DNA of 64,000 nt from Apricaphanius iberus (GCA_028564705.1 JAPXFQ010001965.1:905541-969540); one strand, 5' to 3'. Numbered from the stretch's first letter, positions 34,400-47,613 are shown. Program-made: numbers and translations. The notes: generated by a model from the sequence alone, not told the origin.

Positions 34400-35270
34400 C
34401 AGTGTGATCAGGAGGTGAGTGGATATAAATGGCTGCATGCCATAGCCACTGAGATTATGAAAGGTTGAGCTTGCTAAAAGCATCTAATTTGTCACAGACT
34501 GTATGGCATTAGCAACCAGAAGAGGATAGAAGGGGGAAATAAAGATGAAAGCCATAATAGAGTCACAACCGATGTGATCCCATCTCGTGTTTTAAAGTGA
34601 GGCTATTAAAGTTTGGCAAATTAGCTGTCGCTCACGCCAAAGGCAGAAATTATAAGGGGGGGGGGGTTCTAAAATCTGTTATCTTGACTAGAGAAATCTC
34701 AGTAGGTGTCTTTACAGCACTTAACCTAATCTTAATTATGATAAATTGGTCAGGTCCTGATTTTCAAGGTCAAAATGGAAATGTCAAACTCTGGAACCTT
34801 AAACTTACTTTTAAATCTATGCATCTACCTGAATCCACTTTGATTTTGGAGAAAAAGGAAACAAAAAATCCAGAAACATATCTTATTGGAAATATCTCAA
34901 ATTAAATTATTGTTTATAAACAATTTTCAATTCCCACATTTCGAACTACAAAAAAATCATTTTGTTTATCTGTTAGAGGACCAAAACTTTAGAATAGTTT
35001 GGATGTTCAATGTAAACAATGCAAGAATCTTCAGCAATTTAAACGGATATATAAACAGCAGGTCCAGTTGCAATATATAAATAATGGGACTTAATTGTCC
35101 CTTGGTTTAATTGAGTAAATACAGTTGTCTCATCATTGCAGTTTTAAATGTGTTATTACAATAACTATTGGCTTGAGCTCTCGTTAGCACCGTTGGATTG
35201 GCTGACTATGATTTTTTGACACTTAAGTTAGAGATAATGAGAACATAAAATTTGGATATTATTGTATCTA
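34400..35270. other. Non-coding interval
   Basis: No gene or clear repeat family; a short G run is at about 34657-34666. Confidence 0.5.
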
Positions 35271-35274
35271 TGTG

Positions 35275-35327
35275 TATGTATGTATATGTATGTATATGTT
35301 TGTATGTATGCATGTATGTATGTGTGC
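35275..35327. repeat. (TATG)n microsatellite, interrupted
   Basis: TGTATGTATG-type units with TATATG variants. Confidence 0.9.
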
Positions 35328-35847
35328 TGTAGTTGCATATTGGAAGGATGAGATACTGAACATGAGTTATTTCAACTTATATTAAGTTTAAGTTGAAAAA
35401 ATTTACTTAAGACAAAGCAGTGAAGCAGAGTAAAAGTCACTAGTAGAAAAAGGGGTAGGATTTCACAAGTTTTCCTTCTTCCTACTCCCTTTCAGGTAAT
35501 TGAAACTATTTTCTTTTTGTAACAAAATTGTATCTGTTTTGTGTATAAGTATTTCAGACTGGAATTTGTATTTCATTATGTGGCTATGTATATTGCCTGA
35601 AATAAATAAATTATTGTTTTAGGTTCTTTTTATTCAGCATCATTTTTTTGACAATTACAATCGTTTATCAACTTAATGCATTACATCATTAATTTTCTTA
35701 TTTCTATAAGTCTTAAATAAGTTAGTAATTAAAAATGTAAAATTTTCATTGACATCTGACAATGACATAAACATATGAACATTATACTGTTCATAATTCA
35801 TAAGTAGATTTTCACACAAAAAATATAGATGCAATTTTTGCTTTCAG

Positions 35848-36860
35848 TTTGCTGATGGAGAAGTACAGAGAAGGTCAGAGGGAGCTGCATTGTGACTTTT
35901 TTAGATTTAGAAAAAGTTGGCAGAGTGAAGAGAGATGAGCTATAGGTTTGCATGTGGTAGTCTGGAGGAGCACATAAGTATGTTAGAATGGTGCAGGACA
36001 TGTATGAGAGCTGTGAGACAGCAGTGAGGTGTGCTGGAAGACTGACTAAGGGAATTCAAGATGGAGGTGGGACTGCATCAAGGAACGGCTCTAAGCCCCT
36101 TCTTGTTTGCTTTGGTGTTTGACAGGCTGACAGACGAGGTTAGTCTCCATGGATTATGATGTTTACAGATGACACTTTGATCTGTGGTGAGAGCACGGTG
36201 CAGTTACAGGAAAAGTTAGAAATGTGGAGGTCTGCACTCGAAACAAAACGGAATACATGTGTGAGACACAAGTGGAATGATACAGTTAAAGGGAGTGGAA
36301 GTAAAGAAGGTAGAGGAAATTAAGTATGGGTCAATGATCCAGAGCAATGGAGCATGTGGGAAAGAGGTGAAAAAGTGTGTGCAAGCTGGAGGGAATGAGT
36401 CTATAAAAGTGTTAGGTGTGATCTGTGATAAAAAGGTTTCAGCAAAAAAAAGGAAAGGTGCACAAGACAGTAGTGAGACCAGAGGTGCATGTTTTTGTGG
36501 ACAGTACAAATGAGGAAAAGACAGGAAGCAAGACGTGTTTTGTAGTGACGAGGATAGAAAAGATCAGGAATGAGTACATTAGAGGGACATTTTCTCCCCC
36601 CAAAAAAAGATTTTATTAAAAAAAAAAAAACATATCCACAGACATTAGAGGAGAGATGATGATTACATTGATTGAAGGATGCAGAAGTTGGAGCCACCAG
36701 GCACAAGGGAGATGAATGGAGATGAATGTGGTAAAGGAGGACATGAAGTAAGTTGTTAGGTAGTTGTGAGGGCAGAGGATGCATAGGATAGAACTAAATT
36801 GAGACTGATGATTTGCTGTGGCGACGCCTGAATGAAAAAGGCAAAAGAGAAGAAGAGATT
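35848..36860 (+). pseudogene. RTE-like LINE reverse transcriptase remnant with 3' end
   Basis: Fragments in order: LMEKYREGQRELHC (35855), VGLHQGTALSPFLFA near 36070, FTDDTLICGES near 36160 (the polymerase motif, normally A/Y-x-DD), GVEVKKVEEIKYGS near 36290 and KIRNEYIRGTF near 36560. The last part, GTGGCGACGCCTGAATG plus an AAGAGAAGAAGAG tail, is the typical 3' end of fish RTE-type elements. It has many stops and frameshifts. Confidence 0.8.
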
Positions 36861-37039
36861 TCTCTGAATGTAAAATTCCAACCCCGGCTTAGCTGAGCTA
36901 TTCACAAGAAGTGACAAGATGGTGTAAACTCAGGCCAACTCAGGCCAACAATGTGTTATTTAATGATATGTTTCGGGGGCATTTCATGCACAGTGTATAT
37001 ATATATTCTTGATGCCACCACATAGTCAAAAAGGAGACA

Positions 37040-38300
37040 GTTTCATTAGCATCAGTCCGAAAAGTCCTGTGTCCACTGTCTGTATTGTAAGTCGTCCTAA
37101 ACTATAAAGAGGTGACCATAACAGACTTGTCAGATAACTTTTGTAGATGGGCAGAAGCCCTGCATCCTCATATACTGTAGATGGCCAGTGAGGTATTTCA
37201 ATATCCACTGGGTCAGGTGATGGTCTGGTCCACTCCTGACAGCTCCAGCTTGTCCTACCGAAGCCCTAGATGGTAATAAAGGACCTGAAAAATAAAAAAA
37301 ACTGATTCTCACAGAGCTTCCAGGCTTCTCCAGGTGAGTCAAAGCTTAGTGCAGAAAGCAGTATGATCCACTTTGATACCAAAATGTTAGGCAAACTGCA
37401 GTGAATCCAGCTATGACATCATCAGAGGGCGAAGATGATTGAGGAGCAATCTCTGGAGGGGCTTTATTAGGGTTGACTTCAGTCCACTGGCTTTTGGCTG
37501 CTTAGGTCACTTAGATGTGTGGTCTTTAGCTCCAGTACCGCACAGGAGGTCTTCAACAGCTGTGGGATTTTCTCTCAGCTTCACTCATGTTGAACATGAA
37601 TATGTATCCCATGATGCCACACAGTTGATTTGCCTACAGTCTGGAGGTGATGCCATTCAGACCTACGCCTTTACGCACCTTGATCTGTTGCAGCTCGTTC
37701 CTCATCTGAAGTGTTTAAAGTGGCCGAGCGTTGCTGGAAGGAGGGGCTGTGGCATGAAAGCTGAGAGTAGAAAGGTGGGAGGTTGTAGAAGATAAGGGTA
37801 TCTGCAGCACAGATACTGTAGTTGTGCTGGGGGGAGGGGGAGTGTCTGATCAAACCTGTTAAACAACTGTTTCAGATTGTTCACCCAATCTAAGTCTTTG
37901 ACAGGTTGGGAGTTTGCTTTATGAGATGAAACTCTTTTCAGGCTTTTCCAAACCCCACTGATGCAGCTGATCACTCATCTTCTTTCTGTAATTTTTTAGC
38001 TCCACAGCTCTTAGTTCTTCCTTGTTTCCTGCTGTACATACTCTGCTTCTCCTTGAGGATCCAGTATTGTCCGGACAGAATTTAATGTGGTCTGTGATGG
38101 AGTCTGTGATACTGTCAATGTCCTCCCAATGAAGGGCACTGAGCTCTGTACTGTTATATGATTGAGAACGTATTGATGGTGTACCAATGGGAGGCAAGTT
38201 ATATGCATGATTTGCTTCAAAAACAGCACGCTGAAAGACAAAAGAGGGTCTGATTAATCTGTCATTGACTGTCTGTCTCACATCACTACCCTGAACAGCA
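37040..38300 (-). pseudogene. CR1/L2/Rex1-like LINE remnant, minus strand
   Basis: On the minus strand SITDSITDHIKFCPDN and a following NKEELRAVELKNYRKKM fit the linker between endonuclease and reverse transcriptase of Rex1-type LINEs. LTQWILKYLTG near 37190 fits a reverse transcriptase segment (WI.DYLT.R). Stops and gaps between the pieces show an old copy. Confidence 0.65.
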
Positions 38301-38329
38301 CACTGCACAGATAGATAAGAATAAAAGTG

Positions 38330-40320
38330 AAACAGCCCAAGGATGAGTGTGTATTATGTATGGGGGGACAGAGCAGGGTCGTCTGCATTATTTATAAAAG
38401 GTATCAAAAGGCAATACCTACTGAATACCATGAATATGGATTTGGATATGTTGTAAAGGAAAATATGCTTCTCCTCCTAAACTGTCAGTACTGTCACATA
38501 TTTTTAGCTTGCAACTTGTCGTCATAAAACATGATGTTTATGTTCACTGACTAGAAAATGTCTCACATCTTCAAAGAAGAGCTTAGTTATTACTTAGATT
38601 AATTTACACATAGGTGGATTCTGTCAACCTCAACAGGTGAAAATGTTAAATTCAACTGGGGCCAGTGGGTATTTTCTCGGGTTATTAGACACAACAAGCC
38701 TGAATTTGGATGTAGGTCAGATACGTAAGTAAGATTTTTTTGTTATATAAAAAAAAAAACAACAACACATAATTTATTTATCTGCGAACACATCTGAGCT
38801 CCACAAAAACAGCGTTGGTGTTCAGATTGTCATCAAAATGTGAAGTTTTAACTTTTGAATAAACCTGCAAGATTCACAAAAACAAAGAAGTGCTTGAGAC
38901 AGTCAGACCTTTCAAGTTGTAATGCAATGTATTTAAAATGTGCATGATCTCTAGCCGCAATTTGTGATACCTAAATTTGTGACTATTACCGTTTCATCCT
39001 CATTGTAATGGGGCAGAGATAAAAGACCCAGAAAAACTGCATGAAACACCTCATGTAGTAAAAGTGTTTTTTTTAATGAGATATAAGGGATTTTCAAGTT
39101 TTCTTTGTCTGCAATAAGTTATAATTGTTCTTCCTCTCCTTGTTGCAGTAAACTATCATTTGGCTGTATATGATGCCTGATTGGGAGGAAACCACTTGAT
39201 TTTTTTGTGCCTTGACAGTAATGGTTCAGTGAGCAAGGAAGTTCCACTAATCACTCTGAAGGAAGTGCCATGCTAAAACGGATCTGGTGAAATCTGTGCA
39301 AGTTAGCAAGTCTGTCAGACAGATAAACAGCCTACACATGCTAGCTATCCTGGTGGCCATGGAACATTAATCTTCTCATCTTATGTTAACAACCAGCAGA
39401 AAAACAGAACAGGCAAGATATTTTTCCCTTAGAACTACAACTACAAATATCTGTATTTCTAAGTATCTGTACAAGGAGCAAAATTAGAATTTCACTTCAA
39501 CACAAGTACAACTGAAATACATTTTTTTTTTGCAACATGAAGCAGATGGCATATTTTAACAAACTGTCAACAAATTTACCAGTGTTTCCCATTGTCTCTC
39601 TGTCTATACAGTATTTGCTTTTTAAACTAAATTAACAGTAAAAATGTACTCTAATAAGAAACAATTATAGTATAAAATAGGACATTATCCTAATAATAGT
39701 AGTGAAAGTAATAATGTTGAGTCAAGGAAACACATTTAAATCCCATTTTTATTTTAATGTCATTATACTTAAATATGTCTTCTCTAAGTCATTACACCAT
39801 CATAGGCTCATACTGGTTCATGTCTATTCCAGTCTTTTAATTCATTTTGTACAGACAATCATAACTGCATATTATTAGTTATTTTTAATCAAATTTTAAT
39901 TATAGAGTTTTATAATCAAAGCTGTAAAGTTTGTATTCTAAATACAACAGACATCCACTGGGATCCATTTTTAGAACAATATGACCCTGAGCTCAGCAAA
40001 TGATCCCTCACCGAAAGAACAATAATTACCTTCAGCTTGCAAATTTATATTAAAAATCATATTTATCACAGCTGCGTTTTCAATTTTGAGGGGTTCATAC
40101 TGGACCACTAATGTGACATGTTGTGAAAAACAGCAGATAATGGCCAAAAAGATTACAAGGGCATAATACCCAACCACACATTTTAACAACCGCGGTGATT
40201 ACCAACACACTGGCATTCATGCTGATATGTGCAGAGCATGCAAAAATTGGCAAGCGGAACACTCCAAAATAATGTCAGTTAGCTGTTACACATCAAGTGT
40301 TTTAATCTGAAAGGTTTTGG
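38330..40320. other. Non-coding interval, nothing recognised
   Basis: AT-rich DNA with no supported exon or repeat terminus. Confidence 0.5.
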
Positions 40321-40475
40321 TTTTCAAAAGTAAGATTAATTAAAAATATTTTTTTGTGAAAAAGTATTCACTCCTTCAGAGGGTTTTCCCTTAGAGGGTT
40401 TGTGAAAGGTTTTATCTTTCAAAAGTAAGATTGATTAAAAACATTTTTTTTGAAAAAGTATTCAATCACTTAGAA
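40321..40475. repeat. Imperfect tandem duplication
   Basis: CAAAAGTAAGATTAATTAAAA with a following GAAAAAGTATTCACTC at 40325-40372 recurs at 40419-40466 with minor changes. GAAAAAGTATT is shared with the end of one Tc1-like family, so the duplication may involve a transposon end. Confidence 0.65.
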
Positions 40476-40479
40476 ATTT

Positions 40480-40800
40480 GTTTTGTTTCCCCTGTTTTTT
40501 CAAACTGAAATATTTTAAGATCAGAATTATCTTCTTAAATACTAAATCTTTTTTTTTGGACATGGAGTGGGTGATGCAATATTAATATGACCTCAAACAA
40601 AGCAACACACCTAAAACAAAATGGCAAAAATGAAAGAGCTAAGGTGTTGTAATGGCTCTGTCAAAGTCCAAGTTTTAAATTGACCTGAAATGCTAGAGTG
40701 ATGTCTAAAAAAGCTGTTCAGAATAAGATGCCTAAAAATGTGAGTGAACTGAAGCAATGCAAGTCACATTTTTAGAATTTTTGTCTGTTCTTCATAGTCT
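40480..40800 (+). pseudogene. Short Tc1-like transposase C-terminal remnant
   Basis: Broken-frame translation gives LCQSPSF, then KKAVQNKMPKNVSELKQC around 40710-40760, corresponding to the C-terminal end of Tc1-like transposases. No inverted repeat was found. Confidence 0.6.
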
Positions 40801-40809
40801 TAGGTTTTT

Positions 40810-42960
40810 GAAACATATTTAATATTTTTTTAAATACTCTTATCGAGTTCCTTTTTAAATTTTTGGTCCATCCTTTTATAATAACTTTGCTTAAGGGAAA
40901 TGTAATTAGGAAAATACTAATTCTGTACACAAACATTTTATTTGAATCTAAAATTTTATTTAAGATTTTCGCAATATGTTTTTATCTCAGTCTGAAGTTT
41001 GAAATTATTAAAGTCAAAAATTCCCCCCACTCTATCATTAAATACAGTTTTATATATCAGTTGTTCTGTGAAATAAACACATATAAGGGCAATTCAGATC
41101 TCGGTTTAAGTTGATAAATTTATTATCATAATTTATTCAACACATAATTTCGAAAAAATGTTTTGCTTGAAATAACACATCACAGTGTTCCAGAAATTTG
41201 ATGCTTACCAACATGCCTCACAGATAAGTTCACATGCTATGTTTAATTTATTTAAGCAAATGTCTTATAAGCAAAATATATGAGTCATTGTCATAAATGG
41301 TTTTGCAGTTACTTAGAAACTAAAAAAAACAGTTAGGTACAGCAACACAACTGAAATGAATAATCTTGAGAAAAAACGTTTGATCAAATATGCTGTTTTA
41401 CTTCATATGTGTAACCTCTGTTAGCAGGAAATAGAAATTGAAGATCACATTCAAATAATTTAACAGTTAACTTATGATACATGTGTTTTACTCTGTTGGA
41501 AAGATAAGGCAGCCATGTTGGAGTACTTAAAGAACTCCAGAATAAAAATAGTAGATAAACATCCACACTTAACAGGTGACCATTGGCAAAACCAGTGGTT
41601 CCATGTATTTCAGTAGAAGATAAAGTCTGTATCAGGTTCCTTTTTCCTATCTCTCATTATAAGACACCATCAGTACTAGATAAACACTTAAAGGTGACAA
41701 GTGAAAAGAATGACGATAGGAGTGACATCGCAAAATAACAATCTTAGATGTCTAATTCACAGTTTAACAGATTTCTAGTCATACATGCTTCATACTAGAG
41801 CCACATTCACAGATTTGCACTCATAAACACAAACAGATTTTACAGTGATAACAAGATCATAAGGCAATTGACATGGCAAGAGCAACCTGCTGATTGTAAG
41901 ATAACCACTTCACCCACTGAGCCACAGTCTCCCCAATTAGTATATTCAAATTCCACATGGGCATAGATATTGCCCAGGTTCATGTTGCATGTTTTTTTTG
42001 TTCTTGAATTAAATGCTTAAAAGCATCTTGGTTTCACCGTTAAATATGGTTGGGGATCTGTGATCTGCTAAGACTCAAAATCAACTGACCACTATTACTA
42101 AGTTCCCAGACCTAAAACATTTGAAAAAGCTGTTGGCCGAGCTGAAGAGAAAAGTTAATAAAAAAAGGCCCTAGAGAGATGACCCGAGAGAGATGAAATG
42201 AAGAGTAAAGAATGAATAAATGTTCAAATATCCCTTTCTCTAAGATGTTATAAAGGAAGACTAAGTGCTGTGCTATCGAAAAAAAGAGGTTGCACAACAT
42301 ACAGTATTAACATCAGGGGTTCTAAAACCTGTGATGCCAGGGATTTTGTAAAATCAATTATCTGAATTTCAGAGACAAGAAATACTTTTACTCAAATTGG
42401 AAGTTGCATCATTCTGCCTTGTTTTTAGTGTTAGATCACGCTATTGCAAGACATCTTCTTAGGTTTATTTTTGGTAAGCCATGTGCTACATGAATTGCGA
42501 ATATTAACAAACTGTTTTTAAAAGACACTTAATAAACATTTTAATTTTTTTTAATTTCCTTTACCCCCTGCTGATGTGTGCTAAACCTTAACACAGAAAA
42601 ATACGTAAAGCAGACATGTAACAACATATTTTCCAAAGTGGCCTCATTTATTGGTATCTTCTGAAAAGCCTTCCTTTAGATTTAGATCTCATGGGTCTCA
42701 TTAGTAACAGTTTTACAGGCAGCAACTTGCTTCTGCCAAAAGCTTGGATAAAAACAGCTTTCAAATGACTGATTATGGTTTAACAGTGGCATTTTTCTTT
42801 TGTAGACTAACAGAGCTTCAATAAATGTGAACTCTGAGCTGGAATTTATCAAGTGGTGAATGCTAATTATGATAGTAACCATGGTTCATATGAGCATGTC
42901 ATGTTTCATATCTTAGAGCTTGGACATGATGTATAGTGCGTCAGGGAGTTGTTTACATCT
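40810..42960. other. Non-coding interval with one short SINE-like head
   Basis: The minus strand at about 41936-41875 reads GTGGCTCAGTGGGTGAAGTG and ACAATCAGCAGGTTGC, a tRNA-like SINE head. Otherwise nothing is recognised. Confidence 0.4.
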
Positions 42961-42968
42961 ACCTTTGC

Positions 42969-42983
42969 TGCCCTCAAGTGGCC
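42969..42983 (-). promoter_or_regulatory. CTCF-like core
   Basis: TGCCCTCAAGTGGCC reads GGCCACTTGAGGGCA on the minus strand. It matches the CTCF core at all but one or two positions. Confidence 0.35.
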
Positions 42984-43697
42984 AAAATTCACTTTACCTT
43001 TGTTTAAGATACTTCTGAAATACCTCTAACAAGACTGATGTTTTTTAAGCTACAGGGAATAATACAACAAATAAAACACTCGGTGTGAGGACCTCATGAT
43101 ATGATGGGAATATGCTTTCTCGCACAATGGGGAAATAGTTTAGTCATAGCTGAAAAGCTCACAGCAGTAATTAGCTCTTTCACCAACGAAGTGGCAAGCA
43201 CATTTTTTCCATCACCAGGAGCTGACAGATGTAAAGAAACATGAGTGACTGCATTTGATACCGGCTTTCTTTGAACTGTCAATCATGTCAGGAGATTTTT
43301 CTCATCCTGTCAAACTAAACCTGCCAAAAGCAGAGATGAGGGAGATGGCTGAGGAGCAGGGGGTTTTGGATTCCAGATTATGACACAGTTATCTAAAAAA
43401 AAATTCATCAGGGTCACAAGGACAAACTGTCTCTTAAAAAGAGCTCTTAACATCAGCTGCTGATGTTTATTTTTCTTTTTAGTTCATGCAATTACCCATG
43501 GTGCTCTGATAGCTATTTTTAGCCCTCCTGTTGCTCTGAAAAATGTTTGCAGCCTTGAAACTTTACTAATCCAGACTGACTTTAACATTCATGAGCTTCC
43601 TCACAACTGTTAAGGGGACTGCAGTTGAGCATTCCCTTTCAAATTTACACATTCCCAGATAGTCCCTCCTATTTTGAACCCTTGAATTCCTATAAAG

Positions 43698-44110
43698 CAG
43701 TGGTCCCCAGCCCTTTTTTTGTGCCAGAGATGGGTTTAATATCAAACAATATTCATACAGTCCGGTGGATAAATGCAACCACACAAAAACATTCCTAGCA
43801 TAACAACTGGGTTATTTTTAAATTTAGTAATAAATGTAAATCCAATGTTTATTCAGAATTTTATTTGCTCTTCCATATCGATCCACTTTTCTCAGAACAT
43901 AATTTTTGTCTAGTAATTTTAGTACTTTATTCAAAAGATGCAAAGAAATTACACCTTGCTAGGTGTTAGCTTTTTTCGAGTCATTTATTTGCTTTAAAAA
44001 GTATTTTAAAATGTCAATGACATCATACACATCGTACGACCAGAGATACTGCTTTACGGCAATCCTTATTTTTTCGTTTAAATTTCACAGCACATACATA
44101 ACCATAGGCA
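43698..44110. mobile_element. hAT-like element remnant (CAGTGGTCCCCA end)
   Basis: CAGTGGTCCCCAGCCCTTTT is the terminus of a common vertebrate hAT-like repeat, followed by CAGTCCGGTGGATAAATGCA as in fish copies. The right end was not located precisely; 44110 is an estimate. Confidence 0.6.
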
Positions 44111-44399
44111 GATAACAGTGCTGGCAGCAAAGTTGCTAGGTTGAAAAAAACACGAAAAACTTGGGCGCCTTAACAATGTGGTAGGCCTACTTCTTCGGTT
44201 GCCACGATGCCGTCAAAAGGTAGCCCTGGTCGTAATCAGTCCTTCACTGAGCAATCAGCGTTCATTAGCACAATGCCAGCGAGTAATGGGCAACAACAAC
44301 TCAACCTGTAAGAAAGCTAAAGGACATACTTACTCGTTCATTCAACTTTCGGCGTAAAACCCATGTTGAACTCCTACAATCAAATCTGAGATTTCTCAA

Positions 44400-44690
44400 C
44401 AGCAATCGAATGAAAGAGACAAATTTAGCCGTCTAGCTCCATAGACTCCCATTGATGTTGCACTCATGGCGATCGCCCCCAGTGGAACTACAATCAAAAG
44501 TTGTTACAATAGGACTTCGTTCATCTTGGAGATGGTCCCTCCTGGGGCAGTTTTAAAGGGTACCTTACCTCATCAGAAAGCCGGTTACCGCATATCAAGC
44601 AGAGCGGAAAGCTTTTTACACTCTTTCAAAACACTTTTAAGGTGGAGTTACTTGATGAAGATCATTCTAATATCTCTTTAATTGTATGAT
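44400..44690. repeat. Probable dispersed repeat, family unassigned
   Basis: GC-richer sequence with AGCTCCATAGACTCCCATTG, GGCGATCGCCCCCAGTGG and GATGGTCCCTCCTGG. I believe similar strings recur in fish genomes, but I cannot define ends or coding content. Confidence 0.35.
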
Positions 44691-45240
44691 TGGTACAACT
44701 GGTTGCTGTCAGGTCTGCCTTTTTGCCTGTTTCCATTGTAAAAGGGACCCATTCAGCAGACCCGTACCAGTCCATTTATGCACCCCCCCTTCAGTTGTAG
44801 GTCAGTAGAACAATGGTCCTGTACGGTCAGGGTACAAAGTCCCTAGACTGGGAGAATGAAAAACATTTCTTCTTCAAGGAACCACAACACATAAATACTA
44901 CTGCTGTTCAGTGATGCCGGTAACGCCTTTCTTAGTAGCGCGTTCCTTCTTATATGACCACTTTTTCAGGAACGACTAATCTAACGTGTTCCTATTTCCG
45001 TACTGGTAATTAAATTAAAATTACTTGTTCAAGCCACTGTGCATTACTATTTTTGTAATTTTCTTGAGCGAAAACATATATTTTGTACATGTCGGCAAAA
45101 GCATTAGGAAAACAAGCAACAATAGCAAAAAATATGGTCTTACCTTCAACAACACTGCTGCCGAAACAGCTGATAATCTCCTTTGAGGTTGCCATATTCA
45201 TTTTGGCCTGAGTCTGATTTCCGTACTCTGTAAGCCTACT

Positions 45241-45254
45241 CTGCCCCCTAGTGG
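45241..45254 (-). promoter_or_regulatory. CTCF-like core within the hAT-like element
   Basis: CTGCCCCCTAGTGG reads CCACTAGGGGGCAG on the minus strand, a strong CTCF consensus match carried by a transposon. Confidence 0.5.
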
Positions 45255-45555
45255 GACCCTCCAGTAGTGCGTGCAGTGAACAAGCCAATACGTCCCCAAG
45301 AAATAAAATAAAAAAATAAAATAAAAAAGAATGAGCCATGAGGCTAAAGTCTTTATAAATATTATAATCTGTATGTATATAAAAGAACTATGAAAAGATA
45401 AACATCCTTTTTAACATGAGAACAGCAGCAGGGTTCCATTCACAGATGTGCAGGTGAATGACAGCAGCAGATCTAAGTGTGATCAGACCACACAGTGCAG
45501 TAAAATAAAGTTACATAGTGCAGATGGTTCTATCCTACATGGGTCTTTAACTGAA

Positions 45556-46862
45556 CTATCGGGTCTTGTTATTGTTCATGAGTCTGATGGCGGAGGGGAA
45601 GAAACTGTTCAGGTGGCGGGAGGTGTGGGTCTGGATGGACCATAGCCTCCTGCCTGAGGGGAGGAGGGAGAATAGTCGGTGTCCAGGGTGAGAAGAGTCA
45701 GCTGTGATCCGACCCACACGCCTCCGGGTCCTGGAGGAGAACAGGTCCCGGAGGGATGGGAGCCTGCAGCCAATCACCTTCTCAGCAGCACGCACGATGC
45801 GCTGCAGTCGGTGTTTGTCCCGGTCTGCGGCGCCGGGGAACCACACGGTGATGGAGGAAGTGAGGATGGACTCGATGATGGCCGTGTAGAACTGCACCAG
45901 CATCTCGGTCGGCACTTTGAGTTTCCTCAGCTGCCGCAGGAAGTACATCCTCTGCTGGGCCTTCTTGATGAGGGAGCTGATGGTTGGCTCCCACTTGAGG
46001 TCCTGGGTGATGGTGGGGCCCAGGAAACGGAAGGAGTACACGATGGAGATGGGGGTGGGGGAGTCCATCAGGGTGAGGGGATACGGTGGGGCTGTGACTT
46101 TCCTGAAGTCCATGATCATCTCCACTGTCTTCTGGGCGTTCAGCTCCAGGTTGTTGTGACTGCACCAAGAAGCCAGCCGGTCAACCTCTCTCCTGTAGGC
46201 GGACTCATCACCGTCTGAGATAAGTCCGATGAGGGTGGTGTCGTCCGCAAACTTGATCAGCTTTACGGACTGGTGACTGGAGGTGCAGCAGTTTGTATAC
46301 AGCGAGAAGAGCCAGGGGGAGAGTACACATCCCTGAGGAGTCCCAGTGTTTGTAGTCCGATTGTCCGAGACAATCTTCCCCAACCGCACGTGCTGTCTCC
46401 GGTCCGACAGGAAGTCAGTGATCCACCTGCAGAGGGAGTCGGGCACGCTGAGCTGGTAGAGCTTGTCTCGTAGCAGTCCAGGGAGGATGGTGTTGAAAGC
46501 AGAGCTGAAGTCCAAAAACAGGATCCTGGCGTAGGTTCCTGGGGAGTCCAGATGCTCCAGGATGAAATGGAGGGCCAGGTTCACTGCATCATCCACAGAC
46601 CTGTTGGCTCTGTAGGCGAACTGCAGTGGGTCCAGGAGGGCGGCGGTGATGTCCTTGAGGTGGGGCAGAACCAAGCGCTCAAATGACTTCATGACCACAG
46701 ACGTCAGCGCCACCGGCCTTTAGTCATTAAGTCCTGTGATCCGTGGCTTTTTGGGGACAGGGACGATGGTGGAGGTTTTGAAGCAGGACGGCACGCGACA
46801 GAGCGCCAGGGAGGTGATGAAAATGTCCGTGAACACGGGGGCCAGATGATCCGCGCAGTGTC
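45556..46862 (-). pseudogene. LINE reverse transcriptase core and C-terminal region
   Basis: Between 46862 and 46720 the sequence reads through [14 protein letters not shown] and [13 protein letters not shown] to an in-frame TAA at the position where the family has a sense codon. From 46713 a 385-codon frame covers SVVMKSFERLVLPHL, LDFSSAFNTI, TGTPQGCVLSPWLFSLYT and KFADDTTLIG (catalytic aspartate pair), and ends RHLNSFFPSAIRLMNN. One frameshift and one stop make this copy inactive as it stands. Confidence 0.88.
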
Positions 46863-47613
46863 TCAGGGTGGAGGGGAGACACCGTCCGGCCCGGGGGCCT
46901 TCCTCCTGTTCAGCCTCAAAAACTGTCGGCGCACATCCTCCTCCTGGATGGAGAGGGCAGGGGGGGAGGAGGGGGGGTCTGAGGAGTCCTTTGATGAAGT
47001 GCTGGGGTCGTTGATGGTTGGGGTGATGGTGGGGGGAGCAGAGGTGTGAGGAGCAGACGGCTGTTCAAAGCGGCAGTAGTGTGTATTCAGGCCCTGGGCG
47101 AGAGTCCGGTCGTTCAGGGCCTGGGGGGCTTTTGGCTTGTAGTTTGTGAGAGCCCTCAACCCCCTCCACACGGCTGCAGAGTCATTGGAGCTAAAGTGTT
47201 CCTGTATACGGTTGGAGTACACAGATTTTGCTCTTCTCACTTCACTGCTGAAGTGGTACTTTGCTCGTCTGTATGTACTCCAGTCCTCACTCCGCCGCGC
47301 TACTTCTTTCTCCTCACGTAGGCGCCGGAGCTTGGGTGTGAACCAGGGCTTGTCATTGTTATAACAAATCCTGGTGCGCGTTGGGATGATGCGCGTCTCA
47401 TTGAACTGAATGTATGAGGTCACAGTGTCCGTATACTCGTCCAGATTGTCCGTGGCTGCTCCAAACGCTCCCCAGTCTGTCGTCTCCCAACATGAGCGCA
47501 GCTCCTCCACAGCTTCAGAGGTGTATTTCCTTGTTGTTATCACCGCAGGCTTGGCCAATTTCAGTCTCTGTCGGTATGAGGGAATTAGGTGCACCATCAC
47601 GTGCACCATCACG
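46863..47613 (-). pseudogene. LINE linker and reverse transcriptase N-terminal part
   Basis: Encodes a stretch with RKYTSEAVEELRSCWE, YTDTVTSYIQF, RICYNNDKPWFTPKLR, AVWRGLRALTNYKPK and [13 protein letters not shown]. The last is the conserved RKA.GPDG entry to the reverse transcriptase. A frameshift right after GPDGVS ends the frame; the next segment continues in another frame. Confidence 0.85.

Noticed and set aside
36401..36784. A 127-codon minus-strand frame
   Set aside because: Antisense to the RTE-like reverse transcriptase remnant.
45679..46218. A 179-codon plus-strand frame
   Set aside because: It is antisense to the LINE reverse transcriptase and arises from the GC-rich codon usage of that ORF; no domain of its own.
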